A stretch of DNA of 29,005 nucleotides from Oppiella nova. Its lineage: Eukaryota > Arthropoda > Arachnida > Sarcoptiformes > Oppiidae. Positions 11,638 to 22,915 of this stretch are shown in pieces. Below the pieces are notes generated by a model that ran no database searches, was not told where the DNA came from, and saw nothing but the letters and a program-made list of their open reading frames with translations. Numbering within the stretch: position 1 is the stretch's first letter; each line of letters begins with the position of its first letter. Made by a program: the position numbers and the translations under genes. The DNA lies in NCBI GenBank assembly GCA_905397405.1, contig CAJPVJ010000295.1, forward strand, positions 1 through 29,005. The letters run 5' to 3'.

Positions 11638-12392
11638 ATGCCACTTATTGGTCACTATTTAGTGCATATTGTGGTCATCTTTGGCTTGATATCAGTGGTG
11701 GTGAGCGAACCAACTCTTGTGGCCACTGACAGCACTGTCTGTAATGACACGAATCAGATCTGTTCCCAATTGAGTCACTCATGTCTTGAATGCAAACTCA
11801 ACTACTCGTGTGTTTACGGCCAGTCTGTGGCCACCGACTGTCAACCTCTGGTCACCACAAACTGCTCGGTCAGTGCACACCATCTCCATGTCATGTCTTA
11901 TGCCTAATGTCTGTTTGTGTCCAAAGGGTGAGACAAAGGTCAAGCGAAGCTATTTGTGTGCCTTTTGCTATCAATTGCCGCAACACCACCACAACTGTTC
12001 CCCAAACTCTTCGTGTGATTACAACTCGCGATACAAATCCCGGTGCGAAGTGAATGACGACAAGGTGATCTGTTTGGGCAACAGGGTCTTTTACAAGTAT
12101 AAACAGTGCAATTTCGTGTCCGGGTATAAGTGGTCCACAGCTCTACTGTTGAGGTATGCATTGACAGTGAAGTGATACTCATTGATAATATGACTGATGA
12201 TGTGATGTCTGTGTATGTGATGGCAGTATAACTCTTGGAGGCTTTGGTATCGACCGGTTCTACTTGGGTCTGTGGCAGGAGGGCGTCGGCAAACTCTTCA
12301 GCTTCGGGGGACTCGGAGTCTGGACTTTGATTGATGTCATACTTATAGCCACCGGTTATCTGAAGCCAAGCGATGGATCCGTTTATATATAA
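11638..12392 (+). CDS. TM2D3: TM2 domain-containing protein 3 (almondex orthologue), 3 exons
   Basis: Type of membrane protein implicated in Notch signalling (almondex in flies). Exons are 11638-11868, 11927-12153 and 12227-12392, giving 207 aa. The ATG at 11638 opens a signal peptide (PLIGHYLVHIVVIFGLISVV). The extracellular part is cysteine-rich, with SCLECKLNYSCVYG, LCAFCYQLP and VICLGNRVFYKYKQCNF. The TM2 region is YKWSTALLL then ITLGGFGIDRFYLGLW, with the conserved DRF in the loop, and LFSFGGLGVWTLIDVILI. It ends in DGSVYI, the usual family terminus. The 58-nt intron at 11869-11926 is needed to line up the cysteines; reading through it shifts the frame. The gene is convergent with GTPBP3, with 45 bp between the two stops. 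Confidence 0.95.
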
Positions 12393-12437
12393 AGTGTTAG
12401 TTTTAAGAGATTTGAAAAATGTATATATATTTGAATT

Positions 12438-14079
12438 TTATTTTCCGATACAAAAGTCTCTGAAAATGACATCCAATACGTCTTCAGTAGTTATTCTTCC
12501 GGTTATATAAGATAATTGTTGCGCCGCTTCTCTCAAGTGATGGGCAGATATTGCGATGTCTTTGTCAAGAGTTTCAAGTGATTGACTGATCTGTTGGACA
12601 ACTTGTGTGAGATGTGCCTCATGTCTGTTCGTAATGAACAACATTTCATTCATTGAGTTTCCGCACAACTCTTCGACAACTAGTGACAACTTTTGCATCA
12701 ACGCTTCCAAGCCATCAGAAGTCTTACAACTAATAGCACTCCAATCAGTGAACAGTTGATTACAATTTTGTTGCAAACGATTGTAATCTTCTTGTGATAA
12801 CAAATCAATTTTATTGATTAAATAAATAACTTTTTTACTCCAATTGTCCCATTGGTTCAAATGAATTGCTTTTAATTTGGATTCTATGTGACTGTCCGTC
12901 AGAGTGTGACTGTCCGTCAGAGTATGACTGTCCGTCAGAGTATGACTGTCCGTCAGAGTATGACTGTCCGTCAGAGTCGTCGAGTCGATCACAAGTAGTA
13001 TTAGGTCTGAGTTTTTAGCACTCAATTCAATACACAATCAGAAAAAACGTTATCAATTATTTGACATTTATATGAATTACCATTAAATACCTTTTGATAG
13101 CCCTAACGATGCCTTCCTTTTCGATGGGATCATTGAGATGATTGTCGATGTCTTTAATGCCAGCCGTGTCTGAAATGGATACTGAATAGCCGTTTATGTT
13201 AAGCCACGTCGAGATCACATCTCTTGTGGTGCCACTGATTGGGGAAACGATAGCCAATTCGCGTTCACATAACCTGTTTATAAGACTACTCTTCCCGACA
13301 TTAGGCTCACCAATGATCGACACTTTGATCCCGTCTTTGATTAAATCGCTTCTATTCTTGCATTTCTCTAAATGACTACTAATTGTGGTCATCAGACCAT
13401 TCATTGTACTCTTAAGTCCAGTGAAAACTGATTCTTCAATGAGCTCTTCTTCGCCAAAATCTATAAGCGCCTCAATATTTGCCATTAATTTAATGATAAG
13501 TTGTCTCCAATTGTCGTAAAGTTGTGAAACGGATCCACTGATGGCAGACAAAGCCCGTCGTCTCTGTGAACGTGTCTGAGATGTGATTAAGTCATTGATG
13601 GCCTCGACTTCTATTAAATCCATTTTGTTGTTAATGAGCGCTCTTTTGGTGAACTCTCCCTGAACTGATGGTCTGAAGCCGTGGACACCACTCAACACAG
13701 ACAGCACTCCACTTATCACAGCATTGGATCCGTGGACATGAAGTTCGCACATGTCTTCGCCCGTATAACTCAACGGCCCCTTAAAGCAGATGACGAGCGA
13801 TGAGTCGAGCATTTCTTTGGTCTTCATGTCATACAATCGGCTGAAGAAAGCCTTCCGCGGGTTAGCCACGCATTTATCAATTGTCTTCTGGCATGGGATC
13901 AAATGCCGAAGGCATCGGAAAGTGTGTTCACCCGACACCCGGATGACAGCGATGGCACTTCCCGTGGGTTTGATGTTCGTGGACAGGGAGTAGATGGTGG
14001 ATGAGGTGCACCTCTTGATCACAAGATTGGCAGTGGAAGTGATGCTTAAAAACTTTGCGTTCAATAAATTCAAATACAT
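12438..14079 (-). CDS. GTPBP3: Mitochondrial tRNA modification GTPase GTPBP3 (MnmE/MSS1 family), 2 exons
   Basis: With MTO1 it makes the taurinomethyl- or carboxymethylaminomethyl-uridine at the wobble base of mitochondrial tRNAs. Exons are 13091-14079 and 12438-13020 (70-nt intron), giving 523 aa. The N-terminus is basic and Ser/Thr-rich, consistent with mitochondrial import. The TrmE N-domain shows [23 protein letters not shown] and GEFTKRA. The inserted G domain has G1 GEPNVGKS (257-264), G2 TTRD (284-287), G3 DTAG (304-307) and G4 NKID (399-402). It ends FCIGK, the C-terminal (C/F)-C-I-G-K that carries the catalytic cysteine. Between G3 and G4 sits an in-frame minisatellite, five TLTDSH units (about residues 345-374). 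Human GTPBP3 is about 490 aa, so this insertion explains most of the extra length. Confidence 0.96.
12889..12978. repeat. 18-bp minisatellite, five units, inside the GTPBP3 coding sequence
   Basis: Five head-to-tail copies of TGACTGTCCGTCAGAGTR (+ strand). On the coding strand each unit encodes TLTDSH, so copy-number change would not alter the frame. Confidence 0.97.
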
Positions 14080-14601
14080 TTCAAAACATTGAATGCTTTG
14101 ACAACTCGTGTGAATACATCACAAAATACGTCAACAATACTCACAAATACCATAAGTTTGAGCTGAAAACTTTGAAGCTAGGTTAAATACAGGTTATATT
14201 TGACTGGAACAAGTACAAAACGCATCTCATAATTTGGTAGATGAGCACATTTTTATGATTTCCAAAATATTGTCAAAATAACTATTAGTACCGTAATAGA
14301 CATTACCGTAATTATTACATTCATATCATACTAAATGATTACGGTACTTCGTTTGTATTATTATTTATTTGCTTGTTTATACAATTTAGTCATAAAGTTA
14401 TATAAGGCTGCAATTAAATGTCACATAATTTAATTGGATCATTGGATCATCGTACAGTATAAGACTAATACAGTACTATTAGTGTTATTTGACAGTAATT
14501 TGTTTAATGAAATACCATGTACTGTAATACAAATTTATGTTAGACAATTGATATGTCCAAACATAAAATGTGAATTTTATTTCTTGTAACATATTTCTTA
14601 A
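14080..14601. other. AT-rich spacer upstream of GTPBP3
   Basis: No gene seen. Several TACCGTAAT/ACAGTA motifs occur around 14290-14345 and 14455-14525. Confidence 0.5.
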
Positions 14602-16617
14602 TTAACTTGAGCAATTATATTTATCAAAATAGTCTCAATTGAATATTTAATTTGTTTATTTAAGTGTCAAATAATGAGAAATAAGTGTAAAATGTTATAG
14701 ATTAAAATATTACTTAAATAGACAAAAGTGATTTCAAAGAAATTTGTGCAATCAATCCACAGTAGACTTTATGTATTTTTTATAAAATAAATTATTTCAT
14801 TAATAGACAATTTGAATAAATTGCTGACACTTGTATGTTTAATGTTCACTAACTAGTAAATGATTTATAGGGTTAACAAACAAATTATATCCAATGATTT
14901 AAAGTTTTAATTGTATTAATAGTTTATTTTAAAGATAACTTAATAGCATATTTCTTATTTAAACTAATTTTTCTAAACAATTTGAAATGGAATTAATTAG
15001 AATTAATAAAATTAAGATTTCAATTAAATGAACAACTAATTACTAATCTAACGATCTGTACGACTAGTCAACAGTTTTCCCTTTATTCAGCAAAATATAA
15101 GGAAGTATTAGAGGCCATAGTGTTTAGAATTTCAGATACGGAACGATATAACTTTTGGGAATACTTTAAACATTGATGTCTAGAAAATTGGTGCTAAAGT
15201 GAACAAGGTGGCAATGAAATCACAAATTCTGTTCATTTGTTTTTTAGTCATCTTGTCGTTTGTAAATTCCATATCAATTAATGGGTCAGTTCTTCAATAA
15301 CTCCAAACCTATTATTTATCCATAAATTTGTAATTCAATAGAAAAGCAAACCACAAATTAAATTCAAAATTCAAACGATCTGTTGATCAAAATGATGACT
15401 CGGATCACGAAGAAAGTGATGGCAATACAGACAGTGAATGTCCGCCACAAGGAATTCAATGTTTAAAGTGTTATAAAGAATTTACTGATGACTTAAAGAA
15501 AAATATGTGTCAATTTGATTTGGGTTTGTTTGCTTTTAGTTATTTTCACATTTAATTACATTATTCTATTCGATCTATTTTCTTCAAGGAGAATTTTAAA
15601 AACTATCTTGTTTATTTAATTGCTTATAAAAAACTAATTAAAAAAATTTATTTAATATTTTTTATTAACAAATGTGATATGTTTGTTATTTAATGTGTTA
15701 ACAATGTTAGTAATATATTAAAAATCAATTAAATAGTGGCTGAAGTAGAACTAAGTGGTAGTGAAAAATGTGGTCAAATTGTTATACAAAAGAAGATTAA
15801 AGATCCGGATAATGTAATCGATTCAAAGAAGTTTTCAATGGCTAAGAATTGTGATTGTGAAGACCAGTTCAACACAACCGTCACTTTAATGACTTCTTTC
15901 AATACATTTGATTTCTTTAGTGAAGGCATATCTTTAGACTCGAAAACAGTCATTGTTAAGGGTGTCAGTCCTATAGAAGATTGTCTTCAATTAACAACAA
16001 CTACAGAGTCTTCAGAGTCATCGACGGAGTTGTCTTCAATCACGACCACTACTACTACTTCTGACGAAGAATCCGCCCAAACGACAGAACAAACAATTAA
16101 TTCAGAGACAACTGAATTGATTGAAAACACGGATCAGACATTGAATACAGACGTTATAGATCTGACACATGAAACACAATTGACAACAACCACATCAACA
16201 CCAACGACAACCACTGAATGGATTCCTTTGAGAAATGACAGCGAAAATGAAGTGCAAGTGAGTCCTGAAGAAGACGAGAACATTGAAAATGGTTTGATAG
16301 GAAGACGTGGAATCGGAAATGGAGGTAAAGTGTACATGACTACTGAACTTGCTTGGGAGTTTTAAACTATTTATCCTCAGATATGCCAAACACCAATCAG
16401 ATGCCAGTGTATATACCAAATTCCGGTGCATTTGGACAGCCCTATCCACAATATGTAAGTTTTTGATTTAAGTTGAGACTTTGTCAGTTATATTGGCTAT
16501 ATATCCATTCAGAGACCCAATGGAGGCTATCCGACCCCTCCATTGCATTCAAGTCAACGATATAACGCACCGCAGTATAGCTTTGAATACCCACACACTC
16601 AGAATGAATATAGTAAT
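14602..16617. repeat. Copy A of a ~2-kb direct duplication
   Basis: Aligns base for base with 16722-18736 at an offset of 2120, falling to 2119 after one single-base indel near 17154. Divergence is low and scattered, with a small cluster at 16331-16364. It ends at an N gap, so it could be a second haplotype placed in tandem instead of a genuine duplication. Confidence 0.93.
15214..16617 (+). CDS. Secreted Cys-containing, Thr-rich protein, copy A (3' end lost in the gap)
   Basis: Exons are 15214-15284, 15342-15523, 15737-16324, 16381-16454 and 16513 onward into the gap; all junctions are GT-AG in phase. The signal peptide is MKSQILFICFLVILSFVNSI. Exon 2 is intact here: KFKRSVDQNDDSD (a possible dibasic processing site), then CPPQGIQCLKCYKEF and MCQFDL. 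Exon 3 continues with EKCGQIVIQKK and NCDCEDQFNTTVTLMTSF, then a mucin-like Thr/Ser stretch. The protein is cut at its Tyr/Asn-rich exon by the N gap. I do not recognise the family. This copy shows what exon 2 of copy B should be. Confidence 0.8.
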
Positions 16618-16721
16618 NNNNNNNNNNNNNNNNNNNNNNNNNNNNNNNNNNNNNNNNNNNNNNNNNNNNNNNNNNNNNNNNNNNNNNNNNNNNNNNNNNN
16701 NNNNNNNNNNNNNNNNNNNNN
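16618..16721. other. Assembly gap (104 N)
   Basis: Run of N separating the two copies of the 2-kb duplication. Any translation across it is meaningless. Confidence 1.
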
Positions 16722-18736
16722 TTAACTTGAGCAATTATATTTATCAAAATAGTCTCAATTGAATATTTAATTTGTTTATTTAAGTGTCAAATAATGAGAA
16801 ATAAGTGTAAAATGTTATAGATTAAAATATTACTTAAATAGACAAAAGTGATTTCAAAGAAATTTGTGCAATCGATCCACAGTAGACTTTATGTATTTTT
16901 TATAAAATAAATTATTTCATTAATAGACAATTTGAACAAATTGCTGACACTTGTATGTTTAATGTTCATTAACTAGTAAATGATTTATAGGGTTAACAAA
17001 CAAATTATATACAATGATTTAAAGTTTTAATTGTATTAATAGTTTATTTTAAAGATAACCTAATAGCATATTTCTTATTTAAACTAATTTTTCTAGACAA
17101 TTTGAAATGGAATTAATTAGAATTAATAAAATTAAGATTTCAATTAAATGAACACTAATTACTAATCTAACGATCTGAACGACTAGTCAACAGTTTTCCC
17201 TTTATTCAGCAAAATATAAGGAAGTATTAGAGGCCATAGTGTTTAGAATTTCAGATACGGAATGATATAACTTTTGGAAATACTTTAAACATTGATGTCT
17301 AGAAAATTGGTGCTAAAGTGAACAGGGTGGCAATGAAATCACAAATTCTGTTCATTTGTTTTTTAGTCATCTTGTCGTTTGTAAATTCCATATCAATTAA
17401 TGGGTCAGTTCTTCAATAACTCCAAACCTATTATTTATCCATAAATTTCTAATTCAATAGAAAAGCAAACCACGTTAATTTAAGTTTTAAGTTTGCTAGA
17501 CAACTAGTTTTACTACTGAGCCTAGTGCTTCTTTCACTACCGTTATGTCTGTCACTTACAGGCGGTGTTCCTTAAGTTACAAATTTCACAATATTTCTTA
17601 ATACTGATGACTTAAAGAAAAATATGTGTCAATTTGATTTGGGTTTGTTTGCTTTTAGTTATTTTCACATTTAATTACATTATTCTATTCGATCTATTTT
17701 CTTCAAGGAGAATTTTAAAAACTATCTTGTTTATTTAATTGCTTATAAAAAACTAATTAAAAAAATTTATTTAATATTTTTTATTAACAAATGTGATATG
17801 TTTGTTATTTAATGTGTTAACAATGTTAGTAATATATTAAAAATCAATTAAATAGTGGCTGAAGTAGAACTAAGTGGTAGTGAAAAATGTGGTCAAATTG
17901 TTATACAAAAGAAGATTAAAGATCCGGATAATGTAATCGATTCAAAGAAGTTTTCAATGGCTAAGAATTGTGATTGTGAAGACCAGTTCAACACAACCGT
18001 CACTTTAATGACTTCTTTCAATACCTTTGATTTCTTTAGTGAAGGCATATCTTTAGACTCGAAAACAGTCATTGTTAAGGGTGTCAGTCCTATAGAAGAT
18101 TGTCTTCAATTAACAACAACTACAGAGTCTTCAGAGTCATCGACGGAGTTGTCTTCAATCACGACCACTACTATTACTTCTGTCGAAGAATCCGCCCAAA
18201 CGACAGAACAAACAATTAATTCAGAGACAACTGAATTGATTGAAAACACGGATCAGACATTGAATACAGACGTTATAGATCTGACACATGAAACACAATT
18301 GACAACAACCACATCAACACCAACGACAACCACTGAATGGATTCCTTTGAGAAATGACAGCGAAAATGAAGTGCAAGTGAGTCCTGAAGAAGACGAGAAC
18401 ATTGGAAATGGTTTGATAGGAAGACGTGGAATCGGAAATGGAGGTAAAGTTTGTTTGACTAGTGAACTTGCTCAGAGGTTTTAAACTATTTATCCTCAGA
18501 TATGCCAAACACCAATCAGATGCCAGTGTATATACCAAATTCCGGTGCATTTGGACAGCCCTATCCACAATATGTAAGTTTTTGATTTAAGTTGAGACTT
18601 TGTCAGTTATATTGGCTATATATCCATTCAGAGACCCAATGGAGGCTATCCGACCCCTCCATTGCATTCAAGTCAACGATATAACGCACCGCAGTATAGC
18701 TTTGAATACCCACACACTCAGAATGAATATAGTAAT
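16722..18736. repeat. Copy B of the ~2-kb direct duplication
   Basis: Starts directly after the N gap at the base matching 14602. It differs from copy A by scattered substitutions, and by the 128-bp block 17474-17601, which matches copy A only as a non-reversed complement. Confidence 0.93.
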
Positions 18737-20293
18737 CCTCAGTATAGTCCCTATAATAAAGCACCCGGCTATCTAAATACTGGCTTCTTTCACGCTCAAT
18801 CCTTGCAATACGGGGCCGGAAAGCCTCCTGCATTAAACCCTAACTATTATTACTCAACTCAGAACAGACCAGTTGTGGGTCAACGGTATAAACCGTCGCA
18901 ATTGAATGCGAAACCAATATATTACCCCTTAAGAAGGGTATATAATAACAATTTCCCAAATAATTACAATACATCACAAAATTATTTGCAACAGAATTAC
19001 AACTCTAATTATTCCGTTCCCTTCAACAATGGATATAACGGACCGTCAATGCCTTCTATGAATAACCGATATAATCAACCCCACCCTCCACAACAAAACT
19101 CGCCGTATGGAGGTTATGGAGGTTATGGTCAGCCACAACCTCCAACCTATACATTGTCTCAAAATACTCCACATTCAGGTCCCTATAACCAGAATAATTT
19201 TGCCTACAATTCTTATGGAAACCAACAGAATTATAATTCGCGACCAAATTATGGTTTTCAAAACAACTATACTTCCGGTTATAACAACTTTTCACAACCT
19301 GCATACTATAATGCTATGCAAACACAACTTTATTCTCCACAGAATTCGTATAACAATTACACAAACAGTGGCTTTAATCAAAATTATAACCAAAATATGT
19401 CATACCCTCCTCAAAAAGTGTATACTTCTAATTATAATCAACAAAATGTGTCATATGATGGTTACAACAGACAGTCTTCTTACTCACAGCCATATTCTAG
19501 TGGTTATGGGAACTACAATAGACCTCAAAGTTATGGTAATTCTCAGATAAATTACTCAAATTATACTCAAAATCAAAGAACATATAATGATAGAAACCAA
19601 ATTCCGACAAATTCTTATGGTTACAATCAGGGCACTAATTCTTACCAACAAAATTACTCCAGTCCTATCTATGGATCACAACCTTTTTATGGATCGCAAT
19701 CTAGTTATGGACAGCAAAATAATTATAATTCCCAACAAATGCCTACCAATTATACACAATCCACAAACTCATATAACAACGAACAGCAGCCTTATTATGA
19801 ATCAGTATATAATCAAAATTACCAAAATAATAATGGTAATAACCATCAGAATTATTCTAATTCTTATACTAATTATGCTTACAATACTCAACAAAATTAC
19901 CCACAAACAAATGATTACAACAAAATGTCAAATCCTAATTTATATCAAAATAGTCAACACTCATATCAGTCAAATCCAACCCTTAATTACAATCAACCCT
20001 TATATCAAAATAATGGTTATTCCCAAAACTATTCGACACCGGTATATAACAGCTATGGATCACAAAATGACCACAATTCCGATGCCAACCCTCAATACAA
20101 ACGCTCTTTGAATGGACTCTATAATAGATTCAATAATCAAGTAAACGGACAGTCAGTACAGCCAATGGAAATGATAGCGTCCTCGAGTGACCGCAAAGCT
20201 GTCATTCATAATAAGAATAAAACAGGCCGGCAACCTTTGAGTACACGTCTCACAAACAGTCTACACCGGCTGGGAAGTGAAAACCTAGGTTAA
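17333..20293 (+). CDS. Secreted protein with Thr/Ser-rich middle and long Asn/Tyr/Gln-rich low-complexity C-terminus (copy B, full length)
   Basis: Exons are 17333-17403, 17461-17642, 17856-18443, 18500-18573 and 18632-20293. The spliced length is 2577 nt, 858 codons. It has a signal peptide and a short Cys-rich part (exons 2-3). A Thr/Ser stretch with TTTTTESSESSTE-like runs follows. The 554-residue last exon is built almost wholly of Asn, Tyr, Gln, Ser, Gly and Pro (NYNQ, SYGN, YGGYGGYG, QNYNQN), ending with a basic segment (RKAVIHNKNKTGRQPLSTR). Such composition is typical of secreted structural or adhesive material (silk-, glue- or cuticle-like) and of prion-like proteins; the signal peptide favours the former, but this is inference. 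As printed, exon 2 contains a complemented block and stops at TAA 17573-17575; copy A has the intact exon. Confidence 0.82.
17474..17601. other. Complement-without-reversal block, proven by comparison with copy A
   Basis: From 17475 to 17601 each base I compared is the Watson-Crick complement of the base 2119 bp upstream (15356-15482), in the same left-to-right order. Base 17474 (g) against 15355 (a) is the one mismatch, explained by a single substitution. The flanks (up to 17473 and from 17602) are ordinary identity at the same offset. No bases are gained or lost. Confidence 0.97.
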
Positions 20294-20371
20294 ACGTGAA
20301 AACTACAATATGAAGTTCACTGGTTGTTACTGTCGGTTGTGAGTTACAATGCTTATTACAATTCAAATCAA

Positions 20372-20656
20372 ATGGATTTGAGTGAAAATATTTGTAGACA
20401 AGTATCAGTGAAGTCGGTCTTAAAATCACTAACAATTCTCAATCATAATAATATGAGTGACAAGTTTTGGTACTCAACTGATCCCAAATGCAAATGTGAA
20501 CAACTGTCTGAGCCGTCATTCATATTGTTCACTAGAAGTATGTGTTGGACACGAGAAGGCCTTTCTTTAGATAAAAATGGCCTCATTTTGAAGAATTCTT
20601 TGGCCAATTTGGGTGATGTCCACAGAATCATACAAAGAAAATGTAAACACTTTTAA
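20372..20656 (+). CDS. Doubtful small open frame (94 codons) or 3' UTR
   Basis: An ATG-started frame follows the stop of the Asn/Tyr/Gln-rich gene. It contains DKFWYSTDPKCKCEQLSEP and ends HRIIQRKCKHF. Five cysteines and normal amino-acid balance make it better than random, and an AATAAA follows at 20691. I find no signal peptide, no family, and no clean splice to the upstream gene. Being inside the likely 3' UTR is the simpler reading. Confidence 0.28.
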   Translation: MDLSENICRQVSVKSVLKSLTILNHNNMSDKFWYSTDPKCKCEQLSEPSFILFTRSMCWTREGLSLDKNGLILKNSLANLGDVHRIIQRKCKHF

Positions 20657-20690
20657 TTGTTTCTAGTTTCTAGAAATTTAGAGCGTTATT

Positions 20691-20696
20691 AATAAA
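20691..20696 (+). terminator. Poly(A) signal AATAAA after the Asn/Tyr/Gln-rich gene
   Basis: Canonical hexamer about 400 bp after the stop at 20293. Confidence 0.5.
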
Positions 20697-21319
20697 GAGA
20701 TTTATTTGACTAAAAACTTGTAAAATTCAATATTTTAATGAACTTTTTTATATTTAAATAAAAAAGATAATAAAAATAGAAATATAAACTTTTGCTTTTA
20801 TATTGTTAATTAAAATAGGTTTAATAGAGTCACTATTACATTGTAAATTTAAAACACTGATACTAATTTAAACAACTTGTGTTTAATTGAATCAACTATT
20901 GATTGGTACTCATACTATTACTAATTATTGTATTAGTATAATTATAATTACTGTATACTCATTACTAATCCTAAATAAAAAATATTAAAATTTACTTACA
21001 AATGTTTATTTAAATTTTTTTTATAAATATTAATATTTCTCATAGATCATTGTACATTTTTAATTTATTTACAGGGAAGTAATGTTTAAAATAAAATTTA
21101 ATCCTATTCGATAAAAACTATTTTGATTGAATTCTTTATCAAATCTAACAAAAATAATTTTCTTTATAAAAGTTAAAGTGATATTTGTTTTGCAATTCCG
21201 TTCATATTTTTGGGTTTCAATTTAATTCTTAATAGAAACCTATTTCACCACCATTTACCTATCGTCGTATAAACGGCCAGTTTGTATAACAAATAAAAGT
21301 TTCGTAACCTATTATCTAA
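20697..21319. other. AT-rich spacer
   Basis: Nothing coding seen. It lies between two convergent genes and probably holds the 3' UTR of the glycosyltransferase. Confidence 0.5.
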
Positions 21320-22435
21320 TTACAGAGGCAATCGCAATGACTTCTGTATGGAGGACTTATATCTATGGTACGAATTATCTGTTATCCAATTATACAAATA
21401 GCTGACGTCAACGTTGAATAATGTATTTAAAGCCTCCAACTGTATGTCTGGAACTAATTCACGAATAATACCAGTGATATAGACATCATCGATCCAAAAG
21501 AGATCATCCGATTGATCACCAATTTGGTCCAACAAATCGTTTACTACTTCAATTGTTGTGATATAAGCCCAACCTTTAGAATTGTAAATTTTATTAACAA
21601 GTACAAAACATTTTATTATTTATGGCTAAATTTAAATTAATAAATATGAATAATATAATTACATGTCAATTTTATAAATAAATTCACATAACTAAAGTTA
21701 TTATAACTGTAGATTAACACTAACATTACCTGAGCAAAAATCAGGATAATACTCTTGCTTATAATCTGATTGCTCGACAAACCACCGGGAAGTGTGGTTA
21801 CGAATCACTTTCATATTGTGTTGAATATAACATATAATCACTTTATGACCAGTTCTGGTCACTAAAGGATCAGACTTGGACTCAGGATATCTAACGGCAA
21901 GCATTTCATTAAGCAGTGGATAGTTAACAAATATATCATCATCCATTTTCAGGACCAACTGAGCGCCGGAACAGTATTTTGCAGCCCATGTCAAGCCTAA
22001 GATATGCTTTAGAGTTAAATTTTCATATGAGTCGTAAAAAGAACCCTGCACTATATCACCATATGTCTTATATTCATTGTCAATTAGCAATTGAAGTGTC
22101 GGGTCTTCAACTGATCCGAGCAAAAAGATGGTCAAAGAGTTTTCAATCACATTATGTGTGCGAATCACTCGCCGAAAGTCAAAGTGTGGGACAGAAGAGT
22201 GAACTAAAACTAATAGTTTGACCACTTTTGAGGTATTGACACATTTGAGTGAATTGTTTATAACAAATGAACCAAAAGACCATTTTGTGGTCGAATTGAT
22301 ATAACTATTAGAAGACTCACTGATCACAGCAACTGATGAATCAATTGAATTAAATGAAAATGTAATTAAAAAAATTATAAACCACGAGAAGACTACTGAT
22401 GACAAAAATATAATAAGAAAACCCCGTAAATACAT
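21320..22435 (-). CDS. Beta-1,3-galactosyltransferase/N-acetylglucosaminyltransferase family protein (GT31), 2 exons
   Basis: Golgi type II membrane glycosyltransferase. Exons are 21730-22435 and 21320-21573 (156-nt intron, GT-AG, phase 1), giving 319 aa. Residues 5-30 are the signal anchor (FLIIFLSSVVFSWFIIFLI). GT31 landmarks follow in order: FRRVIRTHN, FLLGS, DIVQGSFYDSYENLTLKH, the metal-binding LVLKMDDDIFVN, SRWFVEQSDY, the split YYPDFCSG/WAYI, and the acidic DVYITGI near the C-terminus. The first motif is normally R..IR.TWG; here the Trp is replaced (IRTHN). Donor and acceptor sugars cannot be read from sequence; brainiac-like or B3GALT-like are both possible. Confidence 0.9.
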
Positions 22436-22915
22436 TGATATGAATTTAAATTAAAACTAAAAGTTAATAAATATTTTGGAGTGGAGTTCCCTTATTTGGA
22501 AATCAGTGGTTAAGAGTTTTACTCTACGCTTCAAATTAGGTTAACCTGTAGGAAAACTTGTGTTCATTGACAAGTAGTTCACTTTTATATACCTGCTAAA
22601 TCTTAGTATTACGACAACTGAAAAAAGTTATGTAACACACTATAAAATAACAGAATATCTGAAAAATTAATAGGAAATACCATATATTGAATTGAAATGA
22701 ATTGTAAGAATGCAATGTTAGGAGAGCAGGGACAGGGATGCTCTCCCAGAATAAGTGCAATGCAATGCCAATGCATTGACACAACAGTGGCTATAGTGAA
22801 GCAGTGATGGCAATGCATAGAAACCCACGAATTCATCGATCGATAGAACTGGCGATCAATAACTGAGTCATTCATTCATTTGATTATTTACTTCTTAAGA
22901 CATACGAAAGCAAGA
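22436..22915. other. Divergent intergenic region
   Basis: Lies between the 5' ends of the GT31 gene (-) and the WW/CUE gene (+), so both promoters should be here. No coding sequence and no clear element seen. Confidence 0.5.

Noticed and set aside
11869-11926. Frameshift in TM2D3 between the two cysteine clusters
   Set aside because: A 58-nt GT-AG phase-0 intron explains it and lines up the cysteines with the family.
12889-12978. CRISPR-like array
   Set aside because: Direct 18-bp repeats without spacers, in frame inside a eukaryotic gene; a minisatellite.
17474-17601. Small inversion, gene conversion or mobile-element insertion replacing exon 2 of copy B
   Set aside because: An inversion would match the reverse complement, and an insertion would change length and be unrelated. 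The match is to the non-reversed complement with zero length change.
19107-20111. Two long alternative-frame open stretches (Ile/Met/Thr-rich)
   Set aside because: They are shifted readings of the Asn/Tyr/Gln-rich exon; AAT/TAT/CAA codons read out of frame give Ile/Met/Thr without stops.
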